Positions 10,986 to 40,300 of a stretch of 64,000 bases of DNA are shown here, one piece after another; the stretch's first letter is position 1; each line of letters starts with the position of its first letter. The stretch spans positions 46,966,140-47,030,139 of the forward strand of contig OY755252.1 of the NCBI GenBank assembly GCA_963576725.1, given 5' to 3'. The stretch comes from Azorinus chamasolen. Lineage: Eukaryota > Mollusca > Bivalvia > Cardiida > Solecurtidae. A model generated the notes under the pieces. The model saw nothing but the letters and a program-made list of their open reading frames with translations. It was not told the DNA's origin and did no database searches. The position numbers and the translations under genes were made by a program.

Positions 10986-11365
10986 CGGATACAGATTCAT
11001 TACATGTATAAACACAATCAAGTGGATTTTTCACGATCTATTTACTCTTACAACATGTAAGTACCCAACCGACCAGTATATGAACAGGTACTGTGACACC
11101 TCGCTAATCCGAACAATTGATTAGTGTATCTAACAGTCTTTTAAACACGTGACAGCTTAAGGCAATGTGAATGTCTTGCAAAAAGCTAATCCTAATCCGG
11201 GAACTGTCTGCATTACCGCATTACTTTCATCTTGCAACAAATCACCTGTCTAAATTCTATATGTACTAAAAAGTTAATATAAATTTTGGACCAGCTTTCC
11301 TTTCACACTTCCACAATTAAATAGTCAGGCATACTGACTAGTCCAGTTAAATTCCTCTCTAAGCA

Positions 11366-28207
<16,842 letters not shown>

Positions 28208-29959
28208 CTGAATACATTTTGAAGCATTTGAAAAGCAAAAACACATTTATTTCCGTAGTAAAATATCGTATTGTTGGCAGTATTGAAAATGTATCATTCA
28301 CTGAAGAGATAAAAGTCTAACATATTTCTTTCTTAGTTTATTTCTTTGTTATAACTTCTGATTATTATGTCAAGGCTACACAAATGTGTTTAAGTCTTTG
28401 TCTGGTAGGAAATTCTTTGCCGAGTTTGCAAACATTCTTGATTTAGATTAGAGGGCCCCTGTAGGAGCGATCCGGTCAGGGTAGCTCTGTTTGCTTGTTG
28501 AATTGTATATTTACGGATGCATGTCCAAAACCTGATATGTTCGATGTCATCATATTGTTTTTAAACAAGCATCTGGTAAAGGATTACGCAAGTACAGTAA
28601 ACCTCTCTATAACGGCTACTAAATTACATCAAGTAGTTTGTGTTAAAGGCACGTGGTTGCTTAAAGCAAGATTAAAGTGAAACAGAACGCTCATATAGGA
28701 GCGTTCTGATTTACTTTCACTCTGCTTTAAGCAGTCATCTAATACTGCTAAATACCAACTAAATAACATCTAAATACCAACTAATTAATACACTTTAGTG
28801 GCTATTATAGAGAGGTTTTACTTTAGTGATCTGTAAGATGCACGAAAACCAAAGGTGCTATACTTTACTTTAGAGAAGATGTTTAGACCATCGCATGAAC
28901 ACGAGCAACAACATGTATGTCAAAAGGTTCAGTGTTCGTATATTACTCTTGTTCACTTGCCCCCCCCCCCCACCCCGGCCATGATAACTATGAATGAAAT
29001 GATGTCGCCACCCATCCCTTTCATGAACATATGAACATGATGCATGTTCAATGTTGTCGCAAGAATGAATCCAGGAGTGGACAGTGGTTACGTGTAAAAC
29101 AATGATATCCACTGGCGTTTAGCTTTAAAAAAGAAAAATAGCCAAACCTTACTTTGGCTTTCAGTCCCAACTTTTATTAGATTTCATCAGCTGATGCTGC
29201 ATCAAAGTTGACAAAATCTAAAAAACATTATTTTGTCGAATTGTTCATGGTGATGCTTATTTACTTTTCGGTGACTTTCAGTTACAATCTCTCATATTAG
29301 ACACGATTATAAGTAAATAGTTTTCCTTTTAAAACATCTATTACGTACAGATATACCAGTTACCTTGTTTAATTGTATGTTTTCTGCAGGGTTTAAGCCA
29401 ACTCCTGTGACTATCCCAGTCTGTGTAACGACTGACGACTATATACTCCGCGTAAATATTTAAACCAAGGCTTCCAGAACATTATATACAGTACAGCATC
29501 CTTACAACGACCACCAAACAATGTCCAATTATTGTTGTTAAAGGTAGGTAGTAGCTTAACACAAGACAAAAGTTGTACAGAAATCTTTAATAAAAAATCT
29601 GAATTACTAACCTCTAACAATAAGCAATCAAAGGCATGAATTCGCCCCCGTATTCATTGATAAAGTGGTTTATAGAGAGAGTTTTCACTGTAGATGACCG
29701 TCACAGATTTTAAATTTGGTAAGAGAGAACTCAGATAATTAAAACACCGACATGTCCGAGTCACACTTATTATTCAGATTTGATATTTATATAGATGCTA
29801 TGTTACGAAAGCTTTGATTATTGTAATTTTCAGACTGCAGAGGGCACAGTATGGTCACATTTCATGCGGTATATTTAAATCGTCTTTTAGAATCATGAAC
29901 ATATAGGTAGAGTAGATTTGATCAGTAGTGTACGTGGTGCACGCTTTGGGAAAACTCTA
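28208..29959. other. 5' flank of gene M (paralogous block)
   Basis: No gene. It matches the flanks of L and R. It includes a hairpin core near 28440-28500 (CCCCTGTAGGAGCG), the TA-type MITE at 28593-28824, a poly-C tract at about 28961-28975, and a single unit of the 37-bp minisatellite that is expanded in R (about 29020-29060). Confidence 0.6.
28593..28824. mobile_element. TA-type (pogo/Tc1-like) MITE with long hairpin
   Basis: Starts TACAGTAAACCTCTCTATAA and ends TTATAGAGAGGTTTTACT. The centre is GAACGCTCATATAGGAGCGTTC, with arms that continue into AAAGTGAAACA/TTTACTTTCA and GCTTAAAGCA/TGCTTTAAGC. Same family as 40034-40242. Confidence 0.75.
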
Positions 29960-30195
29960 TTGACCCTTTCACCGCCAATGTCGCAAAACTGCACCTCGAC
30001 AAATAGTGCAGTCCCAGATCAGACGCCGCCTTTTCAAGGATCAGGGACTTCACGTTTTGTCTCATCTCTAGTTCTAGATCTGTGGTTTAATCCTTTGAAT
30101 TCTGTATTTATCTATCTCATATCCTTATTTTACGGAATCATTTAACAAACTCGGGTTGCAGACGACAATTAGAAATTTGGCGCCAAAAGAGTTAA
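29960..30195. mobile_element. TTAA-type MITE, family F, present only in M's flank
   Basis: Ends TTGACCCTTTCACCGCCAA and TTTGGCGCCAAAAGAGTTAA. The parallel sites in L (about 8335, TATCTTAAATC) and R (about 56637, TATCTTAAATC) are both empty, so it inserted in the M unit alone. Confidence 0.75.
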
Positions 30196-30639
30196 AATCA
30201 TCGTTTTTGATATCGTAGACAAAGCAAACTGTGCTGTCTCTACAGCCACGTAAATGGAACACACAGACTTTGATCAAGTGACAACGAGCAATGATGTAAC
30301 ATTCTTTATATCAATGCATTCACACGCTTATGGCAACACATTCATTGACCATTGTCGTGCCAAAACTCTCATCTGTTGCATGTTTTACTCACTTCTGGGC
30401 CGCACAAGTGTTTTAGAAACTGTCTAACGAGTGTCAAACAGATTGGGTTCTAATGAGTGTCAAACAGACTGGGTTCTAATGAGACGCCGAATTATCGGTA
30501 TCTCATCTGAACCCAGGCTGATTGCAAATGAGGGCTGGGTCGCGCTGAACGTGACAATGGTTAAACCTGGTGAATATTCATGTAAGAATAATTATTCATA
30601 TGCCAATTATACATGTTTACACATAAGGCAATATATTAC

Positions 30640-31495
30640 AATGACACATTTATACACATAAGGCAATGTCTTATGTATTGTGTTGTATACCATACATACA
30701 CCCAAGCCGGGTGGTTCGGGGTCATCACTCTGTGAAGTGCATACACTGTACATAGAATGTTACATTTGAGTTTTCGTGATCTAATTGAGCTGACACAATA
30801 TAGTCACTATGCGTTTCCCTTGATTTACGAGTATATAAACTTCCTTTATTAAATTTCTACAGTTACTCTGGTTGCAGCTCAATCACTGAGTACACTAGCG
30901 ATAAGTGGATCCAGTTTATTTCGCTTAAATATTTTTTCGTTTTACATGCTACATGTATTTACCACTGTATTTGCCATCGGGGTTGTTGTTGGACCGGAGG
31001 TACATTTATTTACACTGTTTGTCTTTTTGAGTGTGGATGGTATTTATTAGTGTTAAACCCCTCAGTGACACTTGTCGTTGACCGTTCCAAGGCGGTACCT
31101 CCATCTTAGCCCTAACTATTGGTTGTTATGTCGTTGTGCGTCTCTTTTTGTCTTTTGATAGGCATGTATATTTGTTGTTCTTTTTTTTGTCATGGTGCTG
31201 TTCGGGCAACTGTGCGTTTTGTATGTGATGTTTCCTGCATTATTCATACATGTACGTTTACGGAAAAGGGATGCATTTTTTATTTATGAATCTTAAATAA
31301 ATTCCATATGTATTTTTCTCATCGATATCAATATCCATATCAATATCGATATCAATATCAATATCTTAAATAGTTTTGTTTTGTTTTAAATAGTCTATAT
31401 GCATTGAATATACTCAGTTATGTACATGTACATTTTGAACGCACACACCCTTTGAAAATAGCGCTATTTAAATGTGGAATAATAATAATAATAAT
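30640..31495 (+). mobile_element. 3' end of a CR1/L2-type non-LTR element, with nested RT tail
   Basis: It ends AATAGCGCTATTTAAATGTGG followed by (AAT)n, the microsatellite-ending tail typical of CR1/L2-type elements. Similar copies are at 53085-53516 and 58500-59402. An RT-element tail (30873-31262) is inserted in this copy and in 58500-59402 but not in 53085-53516. It also contains an (ATATCA)n stretch at about 31321-31367. Confidence 0.65.
30873..31262 (+). mobile_element. Solo 3' tail of the RT element (subfamily A)
   Basis: Begins GCAGCTCAATCACTGAGTAC, contains TTACACTGTTTGTCTTTT and CCGTTCCAAGGCGGTACC, and ends CCTGCATTATTCATACATGTACG. Shared with 58678-58962, so it was present before those blocks separated. 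Confidence 0.7.
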
Positions 31496-31890
31496 GGTGA
31501 TAATAATCATAATGATATTGATGAGCAGACCCTGATCGGGCGGCTCCTACAGGAACCGTGCTCTGGGTCTACTCTGTTTGCAAAGGCATATAGAGACGTA
31601 ATTGTGGAGGAAAGGGTTGACAGCTTATCTTTATGTTTAATTCAGAATAACCTGTAAACTGTTGCCTTAACAGATAAGTTCAAACATATTCAAATTTCAA
31701 ACTATTTCACAACATACCCATTACTTCATAGATACGATTTTTAACGAAACTGCAAACAGAGTGGTCCCAGATCAGGCGGCTCCTGTATGTGGTGTCTCAT
31801 AAGGATCTTTCCCTGTTTGCTTGTGGAATAATATATATGTTCAGTTATTGCCTTGGCAAAACTTCCTTTCTTTATATACTAAAATAAAAA

Positions 31891-32082
31891 TACAGTAAAA
31901 ATTCGATACTACAGAATTCAGTAAGGAGGAATTTATTTGTGCTTAATGCAGGGTGAAAGTCATGCAGAAAGCTCCTTGAGGAGCTTTCCGCATGACTTTC
32001 ACTCTGCATTAAGCTGCCACCTGTGTTAAAGATCAATAATGGTACGTATTTTGAGAGTTCGTAGTATCGAGTTTTTACTGTA
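31891..32082. mobile_element. TA-flanked MITE with 46-bp perfect-type hairpin
   Basis: TA duplications at 31891-31892 and 32081-32082 flank inverted ends CAGTAAAAATTCGATACTAC and (complement of the right end) CAGTAAAAACTCGATACTAC. The core AAAGCTCCTTGAGGAGCTTT extends outward to AAAGTCATGCAG/CCGCATGACTTT and CTTAATGCAG/CTGCATTAAG. The paralogous sequence near 59835 lacks it. Confidence 0.8.
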
Positions 32083-33146
32083 GTTATTTACTATGCTGTT
32101 ATTATTCTTACTCGTACATGACTATTAATGATGTAGTTTATATAAGAATCATTAGGGACGAATGACAATGGATTCGCATGATGGTTCGGCCACGCGTCCA
32201 ACTCATGTTAGTCACGGGATGGTTGGGCCACGCGTACACCTCATGTTAGTCACGGCTTTTTCTGTCTTGGCTGGTTTAACTAACATTATACTAGAATCGA
32301 CAGAGTTTAAAAAACAATAATAGAATTATTGACATTTCAAATATCAATAAATGTTTTGAAGAGTAATTGGGCCACAGATTAAGAAAACCCTTAGGTAGAG
32401 AAAGGGGTATATTTATTAGCAATTGATGAATATGAACGGGAAGCCTAGTACGCAAGTTAAAGATACACCCGTATAACCCCGATTCATGTTTGATTACTTA
32501 TTCATATATTGGGTAAATTAACAACCAACACGTTTTTTATTTTATTTTACTGCATACATGTTTTAATTTATATCTTCATCAGTGCATAACAACTATAAAA
32601 TACCTAACGCCACGGAAGTGACGTCATCGTATAAAACAATGGCGGGAATATTAAACGGAATGTTACGACGAATTTAACCATTTACTCCATAAATACGCAT
32701 TTATACGCCTATGCAAACAGAGTAAATCTATTTTTTTTATTATTTATTCATGTCACGCATGTCGACACTTTACATTCACACGGAAATATTGAAAACACAA
32801 TTCTATAATAATGATTCACGGGTAGTATAAAATGTTCATCAATGCGTTATATACACGCAATGTTAAATCATCTATACCCGTTCGGTGCTTTATCTCAATA
32901 TATGTTTTTGTCGTCGGTGACGTTTCTGCTCACTATGGGCTAATTGGGGACGCCCTAGAGAGAGGGGAGAGGATGCGGAGAAACCCGGACGCGATGCCCT
33001 ACTCTAATTATTGATAGAGTTTCTCTGGTTCTTTTAGATGCCCAGCGTAAAGCATCGATACATCGGACCTCGGTTTATAGTCTCGTTATTAACAATAAAA
33101 TAGTTTATAAAAATAATAACACGGGAGTCTGTAAAATCAGGCGGTT
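32083..33146. other. Intergenic DNA, copy 2 of the 9.9/32.2/62.5-kb block
   Basis: No gene. Two units of the 38-bp minisatellite (GGTTGGGCCACGCGTACACC type) lie at about 32170-32260, followed by the phrase CTGTCTTGGCTGGTTTAACT that also follows the giant array at 62540. Confidence 0.6.
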
Positions 33147-33394
33147 TTAACCCTTTCCCTGTTCAATATTCATGTAAGAAAAAATTATATCATGAATATT
33201 AATTATATTTTTTTTATAATACCATATGATTACAGACCATTTTGGCTCCGACAGAAACTGTATAATCAGACCTATATTATATCATGAGCCAACGGAGCAG
33301 ACCCTGATCAGACGGCTCCTATATGAGCCGTCTGATCTCGGTCTACTCTGTTTGCAAATGCGCGAAAAGGTGTTTACATGAGGGAAAAGGTTAA
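33147..33394. mobile_element. TTAA-type MITE, family A (best-preserved type)
   Basis: TTAACCCTTTCCCTG (33147) and GAGGGAAAAGGTTAA (to 33394) are inverted ends with TTAA on each side. The hairpin core is CAGACGGCTCCTATATGAGCCGTCTG-like. It has an orthologue-like partner at 63213-63482 in the next unit. Confidence 0.8.
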
Positions 33395-34199
33395 TACAGG
33401 AGAGAAGTAATACAGAAAGCACATATTAGAGCTTTCTGCATAACCTTTGCCCTGCATTAAGCTTGTACCTGTTTTGAAAAATCCAGAATTATACTTCTTT
33501 TGAGTGGTCGTATTAGAGAGATTTTATTGTAGTTTTGGTCGTCCATAATGTTTACTTTGTAAACGGAAACTTTCTGCATTGCGCAGTCTAAAACTCGCTT
33601 CTACTACGGTTTGTACTGGCACAGGTACATCCGTCTACAGCAACCACTAAATTTAGGTATATTTCTGGGTTTTAAAGACAGGTAATAGCTGAGTATAGGA
33701 CAACAGTTATGCCAGAAAGCTCCGCTATGAGCTTTCTTCATTATTTCGTCCTAACTAATGCCACCACTTGCTCTTATCGACGTCCATATTTACTAAGTAT
33801 ACGATAGATATAGACAGGACGGGTTTCATTCTAGAGTGGATTCCAGTCATGATATATACGAGTTTGCCCAATATAACGTGCACAAGCCACTGCATGAGTC
33901 ATCGTGCAAGATTTGCATATTCATTAGTTGTTGCAATTGTTTTAGTAACGATAATGTGTTTCATGTTTCATGTAATATACAACTAGGAGTGGCCATTAGA
34001 ACTGCTATTCCAATATATTAGTTGAGTTTAACAATTCACTCTATAAAAACGCCGTTTAACGCCTTTGCAAATATAGTAGACCCAGATCAAACGACTGATG
34101 TAGGAGTCATCATCTGACCAGTGTCTACTCTATATATGGAATAAAGCGTTAATATAAGTTTTGGACGAGCCTTCTTTTTTAACTTCCATAATTAAGTAG
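33395..34199. other. Intergenic DNA downstream of gene R
   Basis: No gene. It holds two hairpins built like the TA-MITE core (AGAAAGCACATATTAGAGCTTTCT near 33420 and AGAAAGCTCCGCTATGAGCTTTCT near 33720), and a family-B-like core at 34065-34140. It is paralogous to 10300-11365 and 63483-64000. Confidence 0.55.
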
Positions 34200-34319
34200 T
34201 CAGTCATACTGTCTAGTCTCCAGTTTAATTTCTCTCTCGGCGTCACGCTTTGGACTCGAGATTACTTTTGGCGACTTTGGACTCGAGATTACCTTTTCCA
34301 CATCAGGATCCTCGTTTTT
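34200..34319 (-). CDS. Gene R exon 13 (longer, reframed C-terminal tail)
   Basis: After TGCAG it reads KNEDPDVEKVISSPKSPKV, then ISSPKRDAEREIKLETRQYD and TGA at 34200-34202. Relative to M the exon carries 17 extra bases (the phrase TTTGGACTCGAGATTAC occurs twice on the plus strand, 27 bases apart), which moves the frame. The result is a doubled ISSPK motif and a longer tail. Confidence 0.82.
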   Translation of the reverse strand, partial: KNEDPDVEKVISSPKSPKVISSPKRDAEREIKLETRQYD

Positions 34320-37300
34320 CTGCAATGGAAAAAAAAGAATTACACCATATCATTGCCAGCGGTCCAGATAAGATGCTTGAATTGAATCATTTTCAAGAAT
34401 AGCTCCTTTATTTCACTTCAAGACGATTCTAAAGAGTTGTCACAGTTTAGGGTTAGACACCTATACAGCTATAGTAAAAAAACAAATGACAGTTCAAATT
34501 CTTATATTCTGTATCTTTACATACTTGCTGGTCGTCTACGCCTTTGAAAAATCCAATAAAACTATAGGAGTGGGGCAATACTTTACTGAGGAAATTAAAG
34601 GCGAATAATCTCAGAAGGATAATGCTTTCCAAGTTATCTCATCTCCGTGCACAAAGGCATACCAATATAAATGATTTAGGTATAAATGATGATATTTCAA
34701 TGAAAAATATAGGAGGAGTGTTGCTAAGGAAACTGAGAATTAAATATAGAAAATAAGCGAAGGAGAATAACTTCAGAATGGATACTGCAATCAAATTACT
34801 TTACATGCATGCACAACTAATCTCCAATATCAGTCAAACACGCACTGATAAAGAAATTTCACTGAAATTATGCAGGAATGTGCCGAATAATAGTTTGTTA
34901 TAAACACCAAAAAAATAAATTAAATTAAATGACAGTAATTAACTCAGGAGCAAACGAGTATATTGTCCAATTATTGAGAATAACCGTTGCAGATATGCTG
35001 AATCTTCTAACGAACACTTATTCAGACCGTGGGCTTAAATCTGCTGCATAATTAACACTGGTTCCTCCCTTTTTGAATAATAATTAAACAAATAGGTGTG
35101 TCAAACTTTCGGGATCATTAGGTTTGATGTTATTTGTTTTGAAAATTGAATACTGCTTAAGTCGGTGCTAGGGGCGTGCCAGAGTCAGTTGTTGCGCTTT
35201 TAATTACTACTCATGAACAGACTCAATAAAACTGTGTCTGCAATTTTCTTACTTTTGCTTTCGAAGGTTCACCCATTTTCAGAATTTATCACAAGAAATT
35301 ATTTGATTAGAAATAGTGCAGACCATGATAAAACGGCTCTTTCGGGAGCCTTTAAGCTGGGCCGACACCATTTGAAAAAGTCTTTATGTGCACGGTCCCC
35401 ACACAATAAGCGTTATGAAGTGAAAGAAAATCGCATTTGAAGAGTTTCTCCTCAATAAGCCTAAATATTTAATTGGAAAAGTAGTAAAGTCAAGCAGGCA
35501 AAGCCACATGCAAGACGCAACCACCACCAAAACACCGATAAACAGCATGACACACACACACACACAACCACACACCCAAACGCACACACACACACGAAAT
35601 AAACACAGAAAACACCAAAAGACACACAAGAATCAGGGACAAACGTTCCACACATGAACAAATCACAAGCACAAAGACGCAAGGCAAACAAAAGGAAGGG
35701 TGACAAAAAAGAGAGTACCGCCTTGGCACGGTCAGTAGCAAAAACACCACTGGGGGTTTAAACCGGTTTACGGACGTCTTAACCTCACACTTCTCTCAAA
35801 GTCACCCTAGCTTTACAAATATTTTAAATAAAGGTATCCCCGCTTTACAATATTAAGTTGACAATTGTTAGTTTTGTTTATCTATACGACAATATAACTA
35901 TATACTTGTAGATATACTTACATGTAAACTGCTCAACGACAATTTTTCTTAATATTTCGTAAATACACAAGTTACAGTTAGTACTAGCTTGTACAAGTGT
36001 ATTGTTTTCGTATTTTATCGATTGTATGCAACTCCTTTACGACTTGACCATTCGCGCTGGTGGATTGATTTTGACTTTAATCGATATAAAATGGGCTAGG
36101 CAATTTGTACGGATATATAGTGGCAACTGAAAAAAAATGGTTAAGTATATATTTGAACAAACGCTACTCATATATAGAAGTTTCATAATTTTGCATAACA
36201 TCACCCGCTCGTCCTATCTCATTAGCTCGTCCTATCTCATTCCGTTGAGTGGTCGTCCTTTATGGCCTACATTAACCCTTTTGCGCCCAGTGGATTATTC
36301 CATGTTCATATATTGGATTAGTCCATTTTTTATCTAAGGGGTGCTTGACCTAAATTTTCAATTTCGTTTTGTTTTATATTGACATTCCTATCAACAAACA
36401 ACATTATGCGGCATCTGATCAGAGTCTACACTGTTTGCCTACGTCCAATTTATGGGATCGTGGGAGCAAATGGGTTCATATAAACCACCGTACACTCAGT
36501 CATACACCTACTTGCCCTTCCGCATATCTATCCATTCAGCGATAAAATATATTTCCTTACCACTGGGTAGTCGATTTCTTTTTCAATGTCATGCATGTTC
36601 ATTTGTTTTTGGACTGTATCTTTCTGTCCAAGCCATTCATTGCGCCCAGTGACCTTGAAATATATGTAGATGAATCCAATAAACATGGCGGCGAGGACAG
36701 ACGAAATGGTTGCGTAGGCGTGTAGCACAATCCGGAAGTTGCCGATGTCGTAAAGTTTACACGATTGTCTTTCTCCACATGTGTACGTCCACAGAGAACA
36801 GGTTCCATCAATGATGACTCCAAAAATTACCGGGCCAGGCATCCAACCTTTAAAGTTTCAAATGCCGAGTAACGGTTAAATGAAGTACATGTAAAACCAC
36901 TCTGCAACGAATGCATAGTTGTAGGTCTTTAATCATTTCCCTCATACAACGGTAGGGGAATCATCCCGCAATACACATTACAATAAATGTACAGGAATAC
37001 ACTTATACAATGTTAATCTTTGAGCAATAACTATGCATGAAGTATATATACGTTGTAGCATTTACCAGAGATTGACATGACTGTTTATATGATAAGGTGT
37101 AGTCTAACATTTCCTACAAATTTGGCAAGCTACAAAAATAAACAAGAGCTGTCCGCAGACAGCGCGCTCCACTTTCTTTAGTGCTGGATAGTGTAGTGGA
37201 AGTCTAAGTCAGAAAGGGGAGATAATAACAGCAAAATTAATTTAAGGGTTACCTGCCCTTGTGAAATGGGTCCCCCTTGTAATAGTTAATATATATACCA

Positions 37301-40300
37301 AAGATGAACCAAATGTCTTGGACAGTTTCTGAGACATGGACCTGAACATAAAACTGAACAAATAATGAACATTCTAAGTCGAAAAAGGGGCATAACTATG
37401 GCAAAATTAATTTTAGGGTTATCTACCCTTGTGAAATGGATTCCCCTTGTGATAGTAAACATACATACCAAATATGAACCAAATATTTTTGATGGTTTCT
37501 GAGAAAAGGACCTTAACAAAAAGGTGCTGGATAGTGTAGTTGAAGACTAAGTCAGAAAGGGGAGATAACAACAGCAAAAATAATTTTAGGGTTACCTGCC
37601 CTTGTGAAATGGGTCCCCCTTGTAATAGTTAATATGTATACCAAAGATGAACCAAATATCTTGGACAGTTTCTGAGACATGGACCTGAACATAAAACTTA
37701 ACCAACAATGAAAATTCTAAGTCGAAAAAGGGGCTTAACTATGGCAAAATTAATTTTAGGGTTACCTACCCTTGTGAAATGGGTTCCCCTTGTGATAGTA
37801 AACATACATACCAAATATGAACCATCTCTGATGGTTTCTGAGAAAAGGACCTTAACAAAAAGGTTAACCAACGCCGACGCCGACGCCGACGAGAGGGTCA
37901 TGACAATAGCTCCACTTTTTGAAAAAGTGGAGCTAAAAAGGAATGAAAGACATGCCTCATTACAGTTCAATTTAAATGTATCGCTTTATTATTTGTACGT
38001 AACAAAACTTTGCCATTATAGTGAGCCGTTGAGTCTAATTCTATATATATATAGTGTTTAAAAAACATTGTAACGATATTAATTTTATGTCAGTCTGTCC
38101 CAAAAAGGACAGATGTTTCATACAAATTTATAATGTTTTCTCCTTTCAAAATAAAATTTTCTACACATTCAATGAAGAGTTTTGTTTTATGACGTAGGAT
38201 ATTATTATCATCTTCGTCATTAAAAAACTACATAATTGGGTATATTTCAATTTCAATGTATGTAAATATTTATTTAGTGGTGTAGAATCCTTAATTGTAA
38301 CCATTGTAATGTGGTGTCTGATTTACTAGTAGGTTCGTGTGTATATTTGTTTAGATGATTTGGTCTGTAAAATGAGGTATAAATGGTGTAGTTATTTCGT
38401 TTATTTATCGACTGTTTCCAATAACCTTTTCATACTTAAACATACAATTCTAGAAATCCCCAAAACGTGTAGGGTTTTTTTCAGATTGTACACTGTTTCA
38501 TCAAAGTCGTCCCGTGTTATTTTTTTTCTTGCATATGCAAACAAACAAGACCTATATCAAATAGTTATTATAGGAGCCAGTTAACCAGATATGCCGTGTA
38601 ATAAATAATATATATCTGAAACCTGGGCTCATTTACCAGTATAAAATTTCATGTGATTAATATTCATGAAGTAATTATTTCTTACATGAATATTCATGGG
38701 GTGAAAGGTTTACCGGGCGCTATGCAGAGTTTTTTTTATATATACAGGGATACAATTCGACCACTTTTCAACACAGTGCACTTTCTGCATACAACATAAC
38801 CTGTCTATAGAGACCAGGTAATTTATAGACATGGACATCTATAACAGCAGTTGGTTGTCTCATGCAGGACGATCAGATAGCTCTCATAGATTTCGCCTTG
38901 TTCTGTTTGCTTATGGAATACTATATACATGAGTCTTCTTTGGCATACAGTTGTGTGGTCGATGAAGAGAGGTTATATTGCATTTGTATGTCATCTCTAG
39001 GGCAACACAATATTATCATAATAAACATGGACATGATCATGATCAAAGTTAAAACCCTCAAAAAACAAACACAAGGAAAAACAACAACAACAACAAATAA
39101 AATCCAATCATATAAACGTTTTGAATTGTGTTATTTAGAAAAAGGTTTTTATTATTCTTGCTTTTCACATAATGTATATTTCGACCTATAGTATTGGACA
39201 TTTAGACTTGTATGATGGGTATACCTAAAGTGGATACCAGAAAGCTTTGGCACGCTGATCCAACTGCCCTGTCTCGTTCCTCAACAGACCTGAAATAATC
39301 ACACAAGTCTGTTCAAAGTGATTGTCCTTACAATAGATTTATGTTCAATAACATCATAAAACTCGGTATTTGTTATGTTCAATCATTATTATCAAGGTTG
39401 TCAATTTGAACTTATATCGAAAATGCCCCTTCGGTATTTATGTTTTTTTGTACAACAAAATGTCATTGGCCTCGGTCGTATTGTTACAAACTAAAACACA
39501 ATCCGAATACGTACTAATACATTGGTGAATAACATCGTATCTGCGATATCAAAGACATGAAAGTGTTGTCTTCTTTAGTGTTTATTCGATTGTGTTTATT
39601 GCAATAAACTCCTTTTCAGCGTATACTAATTATTTGTGTTAGTGTTAGGCATTTTGAAAACGCATTGTAGGTAGAGACTATCACTTTAACACAGATACAT
39701 CGAAAGTTTGGATGCAACATATTTGCAGAAGAATGTTACAGAACACATAACACTGAATCCCAGATTCCGGTAGAATGGAATACGCTGAGAGCCAAACACA
39801 CGCGTGGCTTTGTGTCAGAGAATATATTAGTGAAGAGAAGTCATTTAATATATTTGTTTATGAACTCCATGTATACGCCTGTAAACACATCTGCACACAG
39901 AGCAGGTCAAGATCAGACGTCTCATGTAGCAGAAGTCTCACCCGGGTTTACTATGTTTGCATACGAAGTAACATAGGCCTGATTCTACAATGTCTATCAA
40001 TGTCAAACGAACCCTAAGCCTTTTTGCATACACTACAGTAAAACCTCTCTCTATAACGGCCACTAAATTACATCAATTATTTTGTGCAATAGGCAGGTGG
40101 CTGCTTAAAGCAACGTGAAAGTAAAACAGAACGCTCCTGTAGGAGCGTTCTGTTTTACTTTCACATTGCTTTAAACAGCCACCTGCACTAAATACCAACT
40201 AATTAACACAATTTAGTGGCCGTTATAGAGGGGTTTTACTTATCATAAACTCAGCTAACAAACATTCATGATGTTATTATTATTTACATGATTATTCATG

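Noticed and set aside
10451..11124. Overlapping plus-strand frames rich in Cys, Phe and Val
   Set aside because: Translation of a 28-30-bp minisatellite in three frames.
33300..33360. Strong hairpins that could be read as bacterial terminators
   Set aside because: The host is eukaryotic, and the hairpins are repeated cores of MITEs.
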